NCBI GenBank assembly: GCA_958295665.1 | Contig: OY282558.1 | Span: 331,673,106 to 331,737,105, forward strand | Direction of reading: 5' to 3' | Length of the DNA: 64,000 nt | DNA from: Tipula vernalis | Taxonomy: Eukaryota; Arthropoda; Insecta; Diptera; Tipulidae | In this document: in pieces, positions 47,642 through 58,039 of the stretch | Layout: each line of letters opens with the position of its first letter | Position numbering within the stretch: position 1 is the first letter of the stretch | The notes under the pieces: model-generated | Told to the model about the DNA's origin: nothing | The model's database searches: none | What the model saw: only the letters and a program-made list of their open reading frames with translations | Position numbers and translations under genes: made by a program

Positions 47642-47704
47642 ATGCCGGTTTTTTATGATGAGAATTACACCACAAGTAGCAGTATGAATCACAATCACAC
47701 ACAA
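47642..47704 (+). other. candidate first coding exon (plus strand)
   Basis: ATG at 47642 opens a frame of 21 codons (MPVFYDENYTTSSSMNHNHT and Q) that ends exactly at a GTAAGA donor. Composition is less AT-rich than the surroundings. No downstream exon was identified and the peptide is not recognised. Confidence 0.3.
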
Positions 47705-48310
47705 GTAAGAAAACACGAGAACTTTAGTGTTAAAAACAATTTTTTATCGATTTTGATGACTCCATAAAAATAAAATTCTGGCTAAAAATAAACATGTTTG
47801 GCAATTTTATTTCATGATATTTGGATATTTACATATTGTTGACATACATAAAGTTCGTACCCGAAATTTTAAACAAATTATTTCCAAATTTATAAAAGAT
47901 AATGGAAAATCATTCGATGTCGGCACAAAATGTCGAATCTAACATATGTTCGCTATTAAAATGAACACTAGCGATGTAGAGTGAGAGACTCGGATCTCGG
48001 ACATGAAAACTCATTATGCATCAAATTTTCCATTATTTTACTAAATAAATTCGTGTTTTTAACTCGCGTTTATTGAAAAATACTTTTATTTACCAATAAC
48101 CACACGTACAAAATAAATATAAACGATTGTAATTAAGTAGAAGCGAAAAACACCGTCATAAAAATTCCAATAAAAAAAAAATTAAAAGGTGAACGCGAGT
48201 GGCACATGTATGAATATTTCGTTTTAATTAATTAAAAAAAAAACCCAAAAAATTATTAACAAAACCATTTAAATATTAAACAGATGAAAATAAAATAAAA
48301 ATGTACATAC

Positions 48311-48395
48311 CTGTTTTTTGTACTTTATTTGCTTGCTCGAAATCCACTTCCATGTCCACATCGAATGAGAAACGCTTAAAACCATATGTATCCAT
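48311..48395 (-). other. candidate first coding exon (minus strand)
   Basis: On the minus strand ATG at 48395 starts a 28-codon frame (MDTYGFKRFSFDVDMEVDFE, then QANKVQKT) plus one base, ending at a GTATGT donor after 48311. Codon composition is balanced compared with the AT-rich flanks, and there is a plausible untranslated leader upstream. This is the best candidate for a real host exon here. The protein family is not recognised. The 27081-27244 candidate exon has a compatible phase. Confidence 0.45.
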
Positions 48396-49780
48396 ACTCA
48401 GATGTAACTACTCGATTGATTTTTCTTTTTCTCGTACGTATCTGACAATCGGACACAAAAACTAATCAATAAAATACAAAACTTAAATAAAAACACTCTA
48501 AACGCGAATTTCACTCAAACACTCACAAAAACACTATTTTACTATTTTTTGATTGCGTTTTTAGTTGCTTTATTAAATAATTTTGTTTTATACGCTATAC
48601 ACACAAACCAAACTTATCACGAACAACTAACTACTAAACTATTTAGCGTGGCAGCAAATAAAATTATTGTTGATAACGACGATATACTAAATAATGAAAA
48701 AAAAACAATTATTTTGTATGCACATACCTACATAAATTTAAAAATAAAATAAAAACATAAAACAAAAACAATTGACACTAGAACTGTCAGGAATGGGTTT
48801 AAAACTAACACTATTCTGGTGTCTGTAACTATTCACTTCTGGAATTTTTGAGAATTTTGTTTTTATTACTTTACTAACAAAATATGTAATATACAATATA
48901 TTTATTTACACCCAATAATTTAATTAATTTAATTAATTCTTTTTTTTGTTTAATGTTCTAATTTTATATGTGTTTCTCACAACTTCTTTAATAAAAAACT
49001 AAAATAATTTTGTTTTAAACTCTCTGTTCATTAATTTTTTGTTGATTTTACTTTGCTTTTTATATTGCATGGTGGTGCTACTCAGCTAAACGAATTTAGG
49101 TCTTGAATTGATAAAAAAATCTTTTCTTGTTTTGTTTTTTTTTTTTGCTTTTTTATTTGCCATGAGAGAAATATTGATTTTCTTTACGTGTGTTAGCTAA
49201 TCTTAAATTTGTACAAAAAAAAGCATTTTTTATGGCGTTAAAATAAAAGAATTTTTGAATTTTAAATTAATTTCTCTTTTTTTTTTTTTTTGTACATACA
49301 CATTTGAATTGTATTAGAGAATTAATTTTATTTTTGTTTCTCTCTAATTAATTACTCGTTATTTATTTCGGCTCGCATTTAGGTAATTAGCGGTTTCCTT
49401 AAAAAAAAATATACGTCAAAATGTAAAATTACCGTTAATTGGTCAAGTGTAAATTATGCATAATTGTTTTTGATTAAGAGACAGACCTTTTACCGGAAAC
49501 AGGAAGTTTACAAATAACTTTCATACCATTTTCAAATCGAATATTCGATTATACAGATAAGTATTTATCGATTAATACAGCTACCTTTAGGTTTTTAGGT
49601 CAAATATGGTCGGTCTCCGATTTCAGGTAAAAAATCTCCGGTTCTTGGTAATTGATAGACAAAATAACACAATATTAGGGCTGTCTCCAATTTTTGGGTA
49701 AATTGTGCTAAATTGATTAATTCATTTACCATGCTCAAAAGAAGGATACTTTTATTTTTGTGGATCATAGAAGTGTTCAT
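48396..49780. other. AT-rich region, possible 5' flank of the minus-strand exon
   Basis: Contains T- and A-rich runs (for example near 49136-49150 and 49272-49292) and TTAATTAA-like words. No coding sequence or element recognised. Confidence 0.35.
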
Positions 49781-49787
49781 TGATTGT

Positions 49788-50482
49788 GTCGAATGTGTCG
49801 AAAGGCCGAATGTCTAATGGCCGATTGGCTCGAAAGGCCGAAAGTGTTGAAAGGTCGAATATCTAAAGGCCGAATGTGTCGAACGTTTGGAAAGGCCGAT
49901 TGGATCGTAAGGTCGAATTTTCATTAAATTTTCTTTCACTTAATTGATTCAAATCAATATTTAAAAACATTAAATTTATTTCATAATGTAAAATGATTTA
50001 AATAAATTGAAAATACGTGCTAATAAATCCTGTGTAGGTAGCATATTACTGTGATCATTTTTTGTCGGAAAAAAAATTTATTTATTTTTCATTTTTTATT
50101 ATTATTAATTTATACAAAAAAAAAAGGAAGAAGATTTTAATATTTAAGGCAATTTACTATCAAACATTTTTATGCAAAAATTTTGATAAAAATATAAATG
50201 TTGGCTTACATAAAAATATAAATTTTGAAAATTTTCATTCACAAAAAGATGAAAAATTAAAATCAAATTCGACACAAACGGCATTTCGACATTCGGCCTT
50301 TCGACACAATCGGCCTTTCTACACATTCGGCCTTTCGATATTCGGCCTTTCGACCCTCTCGTCTTTCGACATTCCACCTTTCGATACATTCGGCCTTTCG
50401 ACACATTCGGCCTTTCGACGCATTCGGCCTTTGGACGTTCGGCCTTTTGACATTCGGCCTTTCAACATTCGGCCTTTCAGCC
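49788..50482. mobile_element. foldback-like element with arms made of a 17 bp repeat
   Basis: The left arm (49788-49918) is about nine variants of GTCGAAAGGCCGAATGT. The right arm (50268-50482) is about thirteen variants of the exact reverse complement, CTTTCGACACATTCGGC, alternating between 17 and 15 bp. Just inside, GTCGAATTTTCATTAAATTT on the left is mirrored by an inverted GTCGAATTTGATTTTAATTT on the right. The ~350 bp centre is AT-rich and non-coding. Inverted arms built of tandem repeats are the defining layout of Foldback elements. Confidence 0.75.
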
Positions 50483-50977
50483 CCATTAAAAATTAACAGT
50501 TGCAAAACTTAATAATATTACAATTTAAAACAGTAAAATAATTACAAGACATGAGTAATAACGTCTAAATGCAAAATTGACTATATGCATTTTTCAAACA
50601 TTTCGCATGTTGTATGTCGTTTGATTCGTCTTTTCAAGAGCTACCGTACTAAGCAAAAAATATATTTCAAAGTTGTTTATTTACCTTGTATGTAGACTTT
50701 AATGCAAAACTGGCTATTTACATATTAAGTAATTCTCAAAGTGGTTCATATACATAAAAATAATTGGTTTCAAAACAGCTTATTTACAATAGTAAAAAGT
50801 AAAAATGCCAAACTCGTTAAGGAACAAAAATAATTTAACGGTAAAATTTTGAAATTTTGTATAGTGGACAAAATTTATGGAATGCGTACGATGTATTTTA
50901 TGCGTGTTGCGAGTATTTTTACATTAAAGTGTTACAATTTAAAGTTTAAAACTACAAAAAAAAAATACAACAAAATA
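50483..50977. other. unassigned AT-rich region
   Basis: Lies just upstream of the decayed ADGCGGQ-family gene and may include its leader; nothing specific seen. Confidence 0.35.
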
Positions 50978-51107
50978 ATGGAGAGTATAGAACACCCGAC
51001 GGTTACAGAAAATGGTGAGAAACCTAGGAAAAGAGCCATTGCGGCTACCAGGCGGAGTAAAGAAAAAGAAAACCGGTATGAGTATTTTAACATAAATAAA
51101 ATTGGGT

Positions 51108-51506
51108 TTATTTTCGGTATTGTTTGTTTGTTTGTTTGTTTTTATCTCTGCAATCTGTTCTGGGGCTCGAGGCACTCCCAACTCTTTCGCAGTTCGCTTT
51201 TTACGTCCTACCTTACGCTTTTTTAGCCAAATCGAGGACGTACGGCTATAGACCCGTTTTCGTTTAACCACCTGCACATTGCATTGCTTCATGCCAATCT
51301 ATAGTGCTGACATGAAAGGTGGGTCGGCCCATGGATTCCGCACTCTCAACAGGGGGTCATAGATGTGTTCATCTTCATCACCGATCGTAATCAGATGATG
51401 AAAAATCCCTTTTGCATCCCGCCCCTATAGGGATTCGAACCCGGTACCTCCCGATCCAACCGCCGCAGCTTTAACCACTGCGCCGTTTGCTCGGTTATTT
51501 TCGGTA
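51108..51506 (-). mobile_element. tRNA-derived SINE, copy 2 (complete, with TSDs)
   Basis: The body is 51120-51494. The tRNA-like head (51424-51492) has the B box GGTTCGAATCC on the minus strand, and the tail at 51120-51142 is (CAAA)n on that strand. TTATTTTCGGTA occurs on both sides (51108-51119 and 51495-51506), a 12 bp target duplication. It shares 217 bp with positions 1-217 at about 98 percent by eye. The 117-codon minus-strand frame across it is incidental. Confidence 0.93.
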
Positions 51507-51508
51507 CA

Positions 51509-51623
51509 TATAAAGTTTAATGAATGTATGGTTTGTGGGGTAACTCAATTATAATTAGTGTACATAATAAAGACAAGTCACTACCGATGTAACATTCTAA
51601 CACAACACACGTCTTTTATTACA
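51509..51623 (+). repeat. 5' LTR
   Basis: 115 bp. It starts TATAAAGTTTAATG where the 3' LTR has TGTAACGTATAATG, so the canonical TG start has mutated to TA. It ends TTATTACA. It contains AATAAAGA, a possible polyadenylation signal. Confidence 0.93.
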
Positions 51624-51795
51624 TGGTGTCAGAGTAAAAAGCAAAAAGTAAAATTGAAATTATATAAATAAAAACTGTAAAAAAGGAGGTGCAAATATAA
51701 TAAAATATATAATTTATATTTACTTGAACAAAAAAGTCTAGTGAAGTACGAAAAAACAAATATATACAAATAAACAAATTTTTTTTTCTCGTAAA

Positions 51796-52050
51796 ATGGC
51801 CGAAACGATGCTATCATCATCATCATCGTGTGTGAGACCACCACCACCATTGCTGTTCAATAGTGTAGACATGTCGAAAGGATGGAAACAATTTAAACAA
51901 CAATTCGAATGGTTTTCGATTGCCACACAGCTAAACAAAAAGGACAACGAAATACAAGTTGCCACGTTTATGTCGAGTATAGGTTAAGAAGCCATCGAAA
52001 TATTTAGTACGTTTAATTTATCCGAATCAGTCCATGAAAACAATCATGGC
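51796..52050 (+). pseudogene. gag remnant
   Basis: Opens MAETMLSSSSSCVRPPPPLL and continues WKQFKQQFEWFSIATQLNKK, the N-terminal region of Mag-type gag. A stop at 51985-51987 is followed by about 20 more recognisable codons. The capsid body and the Cys/His zinc knuckle are absent, because the sequence passes almost directly to protease. More than 1 kb seems to have been deleted. Confidence 0.8.
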
Positions 52051-52080
52051 GACAACAAAAATTGGTATGAGGAAATAAAA

Positions 52081-52599
52081 ATAGCCAAAACAAATGTCAA
52101 AGTCAAGCTTGACACAGGAGCGCAGTGTAACGTGCTTCCAAAACGAATAGTAGACAAAATAAATATTAGAATACAATCATCAACCGCAAAACACTTGACA
52201 GTGTTCAATAACGAGAAATTAAATGTAATAGGCGAAATTAAAACGAAGTGTGTTGTACGAGATGAAAATCATCAGATCTAATTTCTAGTAGTGAATGCAA
52301 ATGTGTCACCGATTTTGGGAAAACAAGCTTGCGAAAATTTCAAATTAGTGCTTAGAGTACAGGAACTGAAGATTCAGGAAGAAATCTTCGACGGTTTAGG
52401 GTGTATAAAAAATTACATCTACGATATCGATCTTGTGGAAGATCCAAAGTTTGAAATTCAACCGGTTCGCAAAGAACCTTTGGCAATAAAACTACAAGTG
52501 AAAAAAAGAAATAGACAGTATGGTAGAATTAGGGGTGCTAGAGAAAACACACGAGGTTACTCAAGTGGTATCGCCTATGGTAATAGTGAAGAAAAATGA
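52081..52599 (+). pseudogene. pol: protease and linker
   Basis: VKLDTGAQCNVLPKRIVDK holds the D-T-G catalytic triad of an aspartic protease that processes the polyprotein. A TAA at 52279 interrupts the frame. The same frame then continues through NVSPILGKQACENF, the protease C terminus, and a linker toward RT, ending at 52599 because of a frameshift near 52510. Confidence 0.85.
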
Positions 52600-53548
52600 T
52601 AAACTACGAGTTTGTATTGATCCTACAGACGTAAATAAAAATATAATCCGAAGATATCATCCATTAAAAACCGCTGAGGAGATTATGTCGAAAATCCAGA
52701 AGTCTAAGTATTTTACAATACTGGATTGCAAAAGAGGTTTTTGGCAGATACAGGTGTCATCAAGAACACAAAAATATCTGACAATGGGCACTCCTTGGGG
52801 ACGATATTCGTTTAAACGGTTGCCGTTCGGATTAGTGTCTGCTCCGGAAGTCTTCCAGGATGTAATGGGTCAAATCCTATCGTCAATGGAGAATGTAGAG
52901 AATTCTATGGATGACATACTGATTCATGCTGAAACGTTGGAACAACTCGAAAGACTTACATCCACGGTAATCAAAAAGTTGTTGGAATGTGGAGTGAAAC
53001 TGATCAAAGACAAATGCGTATTTAATTCTCAAAAAGTAAAGTTTCTGGGCCATATTTTTAGTGTTAATGGTTTATCAGTAGATCCGGAAAAGACAAAAGC
53101 GATCCGACAGTTAAATAAACCAAACAACGTGAATGAACTACAACAGTTGCTAGGAATGGCAACATATTTGCAAAAATTCGTTCCAAATTTGTCAGGAATA
53201 ACGCAACCACTCAGACTTCTACTCGAAAAAAATTCGGAATGGATATGGATTGATCAACACGATGAAGCTTTTCGAAATCTTAAAGAAGCATTTTCGTCGC
53301 CACCAGTGTTAACATTTTTTGATACCAATCAAGATGTAACAATACAGGTCGATGCAAGTTATAAAAGTTTTGGAGCCGCGTTGTTACAAAATGATCAGCC
53401 GATAGCATTTGCGTCCAAATCGTTGACCAAAGTTCACCAAAGATATCCACCAATTGAATTAGAAGCAGCAGCAGTAAGACGGGCTTGTACAAAATTCCAT
53501 GAGTATGTATGTATATGGAAAAAAACTTACAGTACAAAGCGATCATAA
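52520..53548 (+). pseudogene. pol: reverse transcriptase and start of RNase H
   Basis: A 342-codon frame, the longest in the window. RT blocks in order: SPMVIVKKNDKLRVCIDPTD, ILDCKRGFWQI (first Asp), RLPFGLVSAPEVFQ, SMDDILIHA (second motif; Tyr or Phe is expected where Ser stands), and FLGHIFSVNGLSVDPEK. The connection leads to the RNase H start VQVDAS-like segment, ASYKSFGAALLQ and IELEAAAV. A frameshift near 53520 moves the rest to the next frame. Together with the Ser substitution and broken neighbours this copy is inactive. Confidence 0.93.
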
Positions 53549-53744
53549 ACCGTTGGAAATCATCTTCAAGAAATCGTTGACTGCAGCACCAGCCAGTTTG
53601 CAGAGAATACTATTTGACGTAAAACAGTATTCAGCAACGATAATTTATAAAAAAGGAACAACAATGGATCTAGCCGATACACTCAGTAGAGACTGTAAAA
53701 TGATAGTGTTGAAGAAGAAGAAGAAGAATTTCAAGTGTATTTAG
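53499..53744 (+). pseudogene. pol: RNase H C-terminal part
   Basis: Gives VQSDHKPLEIIFKK, then ASLQRILFDVKQY and TTMDLADTLSRDC, the DHKPL and A-D-x-L-S-R motifs that end Ty3/gypsy RNase H. It is one frame away from the main RT frame and is followed by an AAG-repeat before a stop. Confidence 0.88.
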
Positions 53745-54400
53745 TGCTGAACATGTCGAACAGTGCAAAAGCTGAACTGGTAGAAGCAACAAGAAATGAT
53801 CACGAAATTCAAGAATTGATTAAAATTTCACAATCAGGATGGCCAGATGATACAAAAGGGTTGAGTGAGGTGATTAAACCGAACCATAATTTCAGAGAAG
53901 AAATTGCGTATTATAATGGTATTGCCATTAAAGGAATGAAAATAATTGTTCCAAAATCACAATTAAAAAAATGCTGAAAGCAATTCATCTTGGACATTTT
54001 GGTATAACAAGATGTTGCAGTACAGCTAGGAAAATGTTCTACCGGCGTGGAATGTCTAAAGACATTGAAGATTACGTGAATAGTTGTGCTGTGTGCCAAC
54101 AAAATCAAACCTCGAAACAGAAAGAACCGCTAATAAATCAACAAGTACCAGCGTATCCGTTTGTAATCATATAGCAACCGATTTATTTCACTTTCAAGGA
54201 AAGGAATATCTGCTGTTAGTAGATAGTTATTCGGGATTTTTTGATTTCAAGTTGTTGAGCAGCATAAAGTCAGAGGAAGTTATCAAAGAGTTAAAGTCCT
54301 GGTTTTCAGTGCATGGTATTCCTGAAATACTAGAGTCGGACAATGGAACACAATATAGACTGGTCGATCACACAGCAATTTTCTAGTCCAAAATACGCAC
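53735..54400 (+). pseudogene. pol: integrase zinc and catalytic domains
   Basis: In three frames: HLGHFGITRC...CAVCQQNQ (the H-H-C-C zinc motif), IATDLFHFQGKEYLLLVDSY (first catalytic Asp) and LESDNGTQY (second Asp). The frame shift between 54174 and 54200 and another near 54345 break it. Integrase inserts the cDNA copy into the genome. Confidence 0.88.
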
Positions 54401-55107
54401 GCTCAAATGGTCTAGCAGAAAGATTTGTAGAGACAGCGAAGAATTTACTAACAAAGTGCAGTAAAGATGATACAGATGTGTATCTAGCCTTATTGAACTA
54501 TAGAAACATGCCTCGAGATGAACACTTACAATCACCAAACCAGAGATTGCTTAGTCGTATCACCAGATCAACTATACCAACGTCAAAAGAATTACTAAAA
54601 CCAGTTGTGGTAAAGAATGTATCCGAACGTCTCACCATCCTTCGTAAAGTTCAGAAGCACTATGCCGACACAAATAGCAAATCATCAGAAGAATTTAAAC
54701 CAGATGATCCAGTTAGAATCCAGTTAGATCACAGAAAATGGCTATCGGGTAAAATCAATAGTTTGTCAAATGCACTAAGGTCATACATTGTAGAAACAGC
54801 TGATAGCAGTGTTTTAAGAAGAAATTCAAAACACATTGCCAAATGCAGAGCGTCAATCCAAACACCAACAGAAATTGTAGTTATGCCTTCACAAAGCAAT
54901 AGTAACGGGCCTGAACAACAAACTCAAATAATAACTCAGATGTCAAATGATGACAACAATAGTTCGAACAATCTAAATAATTCCAACAGTAAGGCGAATG
55001 AGAATACAGTCAACAATCGGGTGACAAATAATTCAGGAAGGAGATCCGTATTACAAACAAGCAGATATGGATGCATCATAAAACCAGTAAAGAAATTAGA
55101 CTTGTAA
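54343..55107 (+). pseudogene. pol: integrase C terminus
   Basis: A 254-codon frame. FSSPKYARSNGLAERFVETA holds the catalytic Glu of the D-D-E triad. NYRNMPRDEHLQSPNQRL and a C-terminal domain with VLRRNSKHIAK follow, typical of the Mag lineage. The last ~70 residues are Asn/Gln/Ser-rich and low complexity. No env frame follows; the 3' LTR begins about 300 bases later. Confidence 0.88.
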
Positions 55108-55410
55108 AAGGATTAGCAAGGACTACTTTTGAGTAGTTTAGAAAAGTATTGCAATAACTGTTAAAGCAAGTAATTCAAAAAAAAAAAAAAAAAGGGAAAC
55201 CATGAATTACTAAATAGTACCTTTATTATAAGTTTATGTACAAGTAGTGATGATATTGTTGTAAGTTAGAAGTAATTGTCTAAATACGTTCTCAAATTGT
55301 AACCGCTCGACATCGTGAACGTAAAGAATGCTAATGATAAGCTAGGTAGCACATAGTATCTACAATACGTACATAAATAAATTATAATGTATCTTTATAA
55401 AAAATGGGGA

Positions 55411-55525
55411 TGTAACGTATAATGAATGTATGGTTTATAGGGTAACTCAATTATAATTAGTGTGCATAATAAAGATACGTCACTACCGATGTAACATTCT
55501 AACACAACACACGTCTTTTATTACA
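55411..55525 (+). repeat. 3' LTR
   Basis: 115 bp, TGTAACG...TTATTACA, preceded by a purine tract and followed by GTACA, the target duplication. Confidence 0.95.
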
Positions 55526-56906
55526 GTACATATGTTATTTTATGTTGTTAGATACAAGCAAAAATAAACCACCGGTATTCCTAAATGAACGCACAAAAAA
55601 ACTCTAGAGCTTTTCAATGCAATTCCATTAAAGGAAGAGATGCGATGTGCTTCGCTAAAGCATTCTACTCGACCTGAAACAAAATTACTGAGGACTCTTC
55701 ATATTAAAATATGCCAGTGGTATCAACCCCAACCGAAGATGCCTTAACTCATCACAGAAAAGAGATGTTTCGGTAGTGTATTATGTGCGAAAAGAGGATA
55801 AAATATAATTCGTGTTTGTCAAACGGTATTTTGTAACATACTAGCCAAAAAAGCTCGAGTTGTGAAGTTTGTAAAGATACATTACGAGACCGGGTTAGGT
55901 GCTGTATAACGTCACGGCGGCGATAGGGTTGGTTCAAAAAATCAGCATAAAAGAGAAAAGATAATAAATTTAATTACTAAATTTAAAACATTGGAACTTC
56001 ACTACTGTAGAAATAAAATTGCCAGGAGGCAGTACTTGCCCAAAATCTACAGGATGTTTACCACAGAATCGCCTGAGTTAAATGTTAAGAAAAGTTTTGT
56101 TCGTAACATTTTTAACAGGTATTTTAATATTGGCTTTAAAATACCCGCTACGAAGGAATGAAATTTGAAACGGACCCAAAAAAGAAACAGAATTTGATGG
56201 TGAAGAAATTGATTCATAAAAGGCGTACGAAGGTATTTCTTAGTCTTTTAAAGGAACAAGCATCTGTTTACTATGTCATTTGATTGTCAAAGAAATATGG
56301 TGCTACCAAAAGTAGCAGACCACCCGGCATACTATAGTCGCCAAATTTATTTCTTATCACCAAAATCCGCTGTATCGAAGGGACAGAAAATGAATTTCCA
56401 AAAGGATCGACTATGCAACCTCGATCAAAAAGGTAAAACAACAATTCGATTGGTCGCTGATGGCTGTGGTGGCCAAAGAAATAATTCGATTAAGGTGAGC
56501 ATGTGCAGCTATTGGGTTTTAAAAGATACGCCACCGAACGACACAAATTTAGAATTAATTTTTGCAATCCTAGGGCATTCGTATTTACTGCCAGATAGAG
56601 CTTTTGCGAAATTGGAAAAGGAGGTAATTTAATTAAAGCTGAGCGTTGCTACTGATGACAAAACCAGAAGATCATGTTAAAATTCTTCAGCGACACGGAA
56701 CAGTTCTCTGTCTCGGAAATGAGAATTACACTGTGAACGATTGGAAAACGGAAACTAAGAAAATAATAAGGCCAGCCACAACCTGGCACTTTAAATTTAT
56801 AGAGGCTAAACAATTAAACCGGAAAATAGTTGTTCGTGGAGAAGTTGCTTATAAATCTGACATTGGAGCACCTAAATCCATAGCTAAAATGGGAAAATTT
56901 TTGTAG

Positions 56907-57059
56907 AAGCTTCGAATAAAAACGCCTTAAGACCCACCCGTGTTAAATATATTGATTTTACGAGTATATTTTAAATCTACCGATAGGCTATTGAAAATTT
57001 TAGGCGCCAATATTGTTTAGTTATCTATTTATTTGACACCTACAGTGACTACAATCGGT
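56907..57059. other. spacer after the ADGCGGQ-family pseudogene
   Basis: No recognised content; it leads into the AAATA-type tail of the next LINE. Confidence 0.4.
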
Positions 57060-58039
57060 ACAAACAATTACGGCTAACTACAATTATTAAAAAAAAACTT
57101 AAATAAAACATTCTTGAACAAATCTCTCGACAAGTGGAAATCGAAAATTTCAAATACTGAATTGAACGCCCGCGATATTCTCAGAATCGCTTCCGAAAGG
57201 CCACAGTTTGTTGGCACCAGGTTAATGAATAAAAACCCATCACGTTGAAGCATTCGGAATTCGGGAACATAGAGTTTTAGACGTGCGATACGAGAGTTAA
57301 TGATAACCTGCACGTAAAGCGCGGAAGCTACGCCCCGGCGAAAGTCTAGACGTTGAAGTTTCAAAAGATTACATCGATCCTGATAATACACAACATTGGG
57401 AGGACATAATCTAAAGCACGCGTGGACGGCAAACATCGGAGCGCGAACAAAAAAAAATGCTTTTGAGCACTCTCAATCCTCCAGCAATGACAGTGGTAGG
57501 ACGGCGTTCAAACTGGAGATGCATACTCCAAAATATACCGAACAAACGAGACATATAGAAAGAAAGAGTCTTACATTTGCTGACGTTCAGAGCCAGTCTA
57601 TTGTTAATAGACCAATTGCAAAATCTGTTTAAGTCCTTCGTCCAACATAGTTGATAAACAATGAAAACAACAATGGCCCAATGTGAGTACCTTGAGGCAC
57701 GCCAGATGGCACATGAAATAATTGGGAGTATGAAGCCAAGATCTTAACGAAATGCCAACGGTTAGTGAGGTAGGAACGCAACCATTTACTAGGAATTAAT
57801 TGACAATTTAGACTCTCTAACTTACTAAGAAGAATAGAGTGGTCAATCATATCAAAAGCCTTGGCAAAATCTGTATAAACAACGTCAAGCTAAGTCGCCA
57901 CAAAACGAAACCAAGTTAGTTAATGTAAACCTACCGGGATAGAAATCATGTTGTGCAGGAGAAATGAAGTTTTTAGTGTAGAAGAACAAGATTCTATGAA
58001 CCATAGACTTAAACAACTTGGGTAAGACGGAAAAAAGGA
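57010..58039 (-). mobile_element. 5'-truncated LINE (Jockey-like)
   Basis: Minus strand, from 58039 down: PKLFKSMVHRILFFYTKN, AQHDFYPGR, VVYTDFAKAFDMIDHSILL (first catalytic region) and SKWLRSYLTNR. At 57629-57850 comes VPSGVPQGTHIGPLLFSLFI. The FADD motif is lost in a frameshifted, shortened stretch. The frame 57074-57436 then gives the C-terminal extension, ending FNSVFEIFDFHLSRDLFKN. The 3' end has an ATAAATAGATAAC tail near 57020-57030. The 5' end stops at a hairpin (58040-58097). Confidence 0.85.

Larger units (their letters stand above)
51509..55525 (+). mobile_element. Ty3/gypsy LTR retrotransposon (Mag/SURL-like), defective
   Basis: Two 115 bp LTRs (51509-51623 and 55411-55525) flanked by a 5 bp target duplication GTACA (51504-51508 and 55526-55530). 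The LTRs differ at about 8 of 115 positions by eye. A primer-binding site TGGTGTCAGAG at 51624 suits a tRNA-Leu-type primer. A polypurine tract, AAAAAATGGGGA, precedes the 3' LTR. Order is gag, protease, RT, RNase H, integrase. Short LTRs and no env suggest the Mag/SURL lineage. Every ORF is broken. Confidence 0.95.
50978..56906 (+). pseudogene. decayed gene of the ADGCGGQ (transposase-like) insect family
   Basis: A first exon (50978-51075, MESIEHPTVTENGEKPRKRA, basic end) reaches a GTATGAGT donor. The putative intron holds a SINE and a gypsy element. Coding resumes near 55559. Broken frames then give RVCQTVFCNILAKKARVVKF, LITKFKTLELHYCRNKIARR, VKKSFVRNIFNRYFNIGF and MSFDCQRNMVLPKVADHPAY. Next come YYSRQIYFLSP, IRLVADGCGGQRNNSI, FAILGHSYLLPDRAFAKLEK and finally TWHFKFIEAKQLNRK. 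This order matches a multi-copy insect family of unknown function that looks transposase-derived (Asp in DGCGGQ); I place it near the DUF7869 group from memory. Stops, frameshifts and a lost segment after LSP show it is a pseudogene. Confidence 0.65.

Noticed and set aside
49788..50482. CRISPR-like array
   Set aside because: Units are contiguous without unique spacers, are 15-17 bp, and are in a eukaryotic repeat context.
50062..50505. Arg/Pro-rich and Gly/Arg-rich frames on both strands
   Set aside because: They are translations of the foldback arm repeat.
50939..51292. 117-residue basic protein on the minus strand
   Set aside because: The frame runs across the SINE and its target duplication, so it cannot predate the insertion and has no independent support.
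51424..51492. tRNA gene (B box and A box on the minus strand, also at 149-217)
   Set aside because: The tRNA-like part is fused to a longer body repeated at two sites, with a (CAAA)n tail and target duplications, so it is the head of a SINE.
55108..55410. env gene of an errantivirus-like element
   Set aside because: Only about 300 bases separate the integrase frame from the 3' LTR and there is no open frame there.
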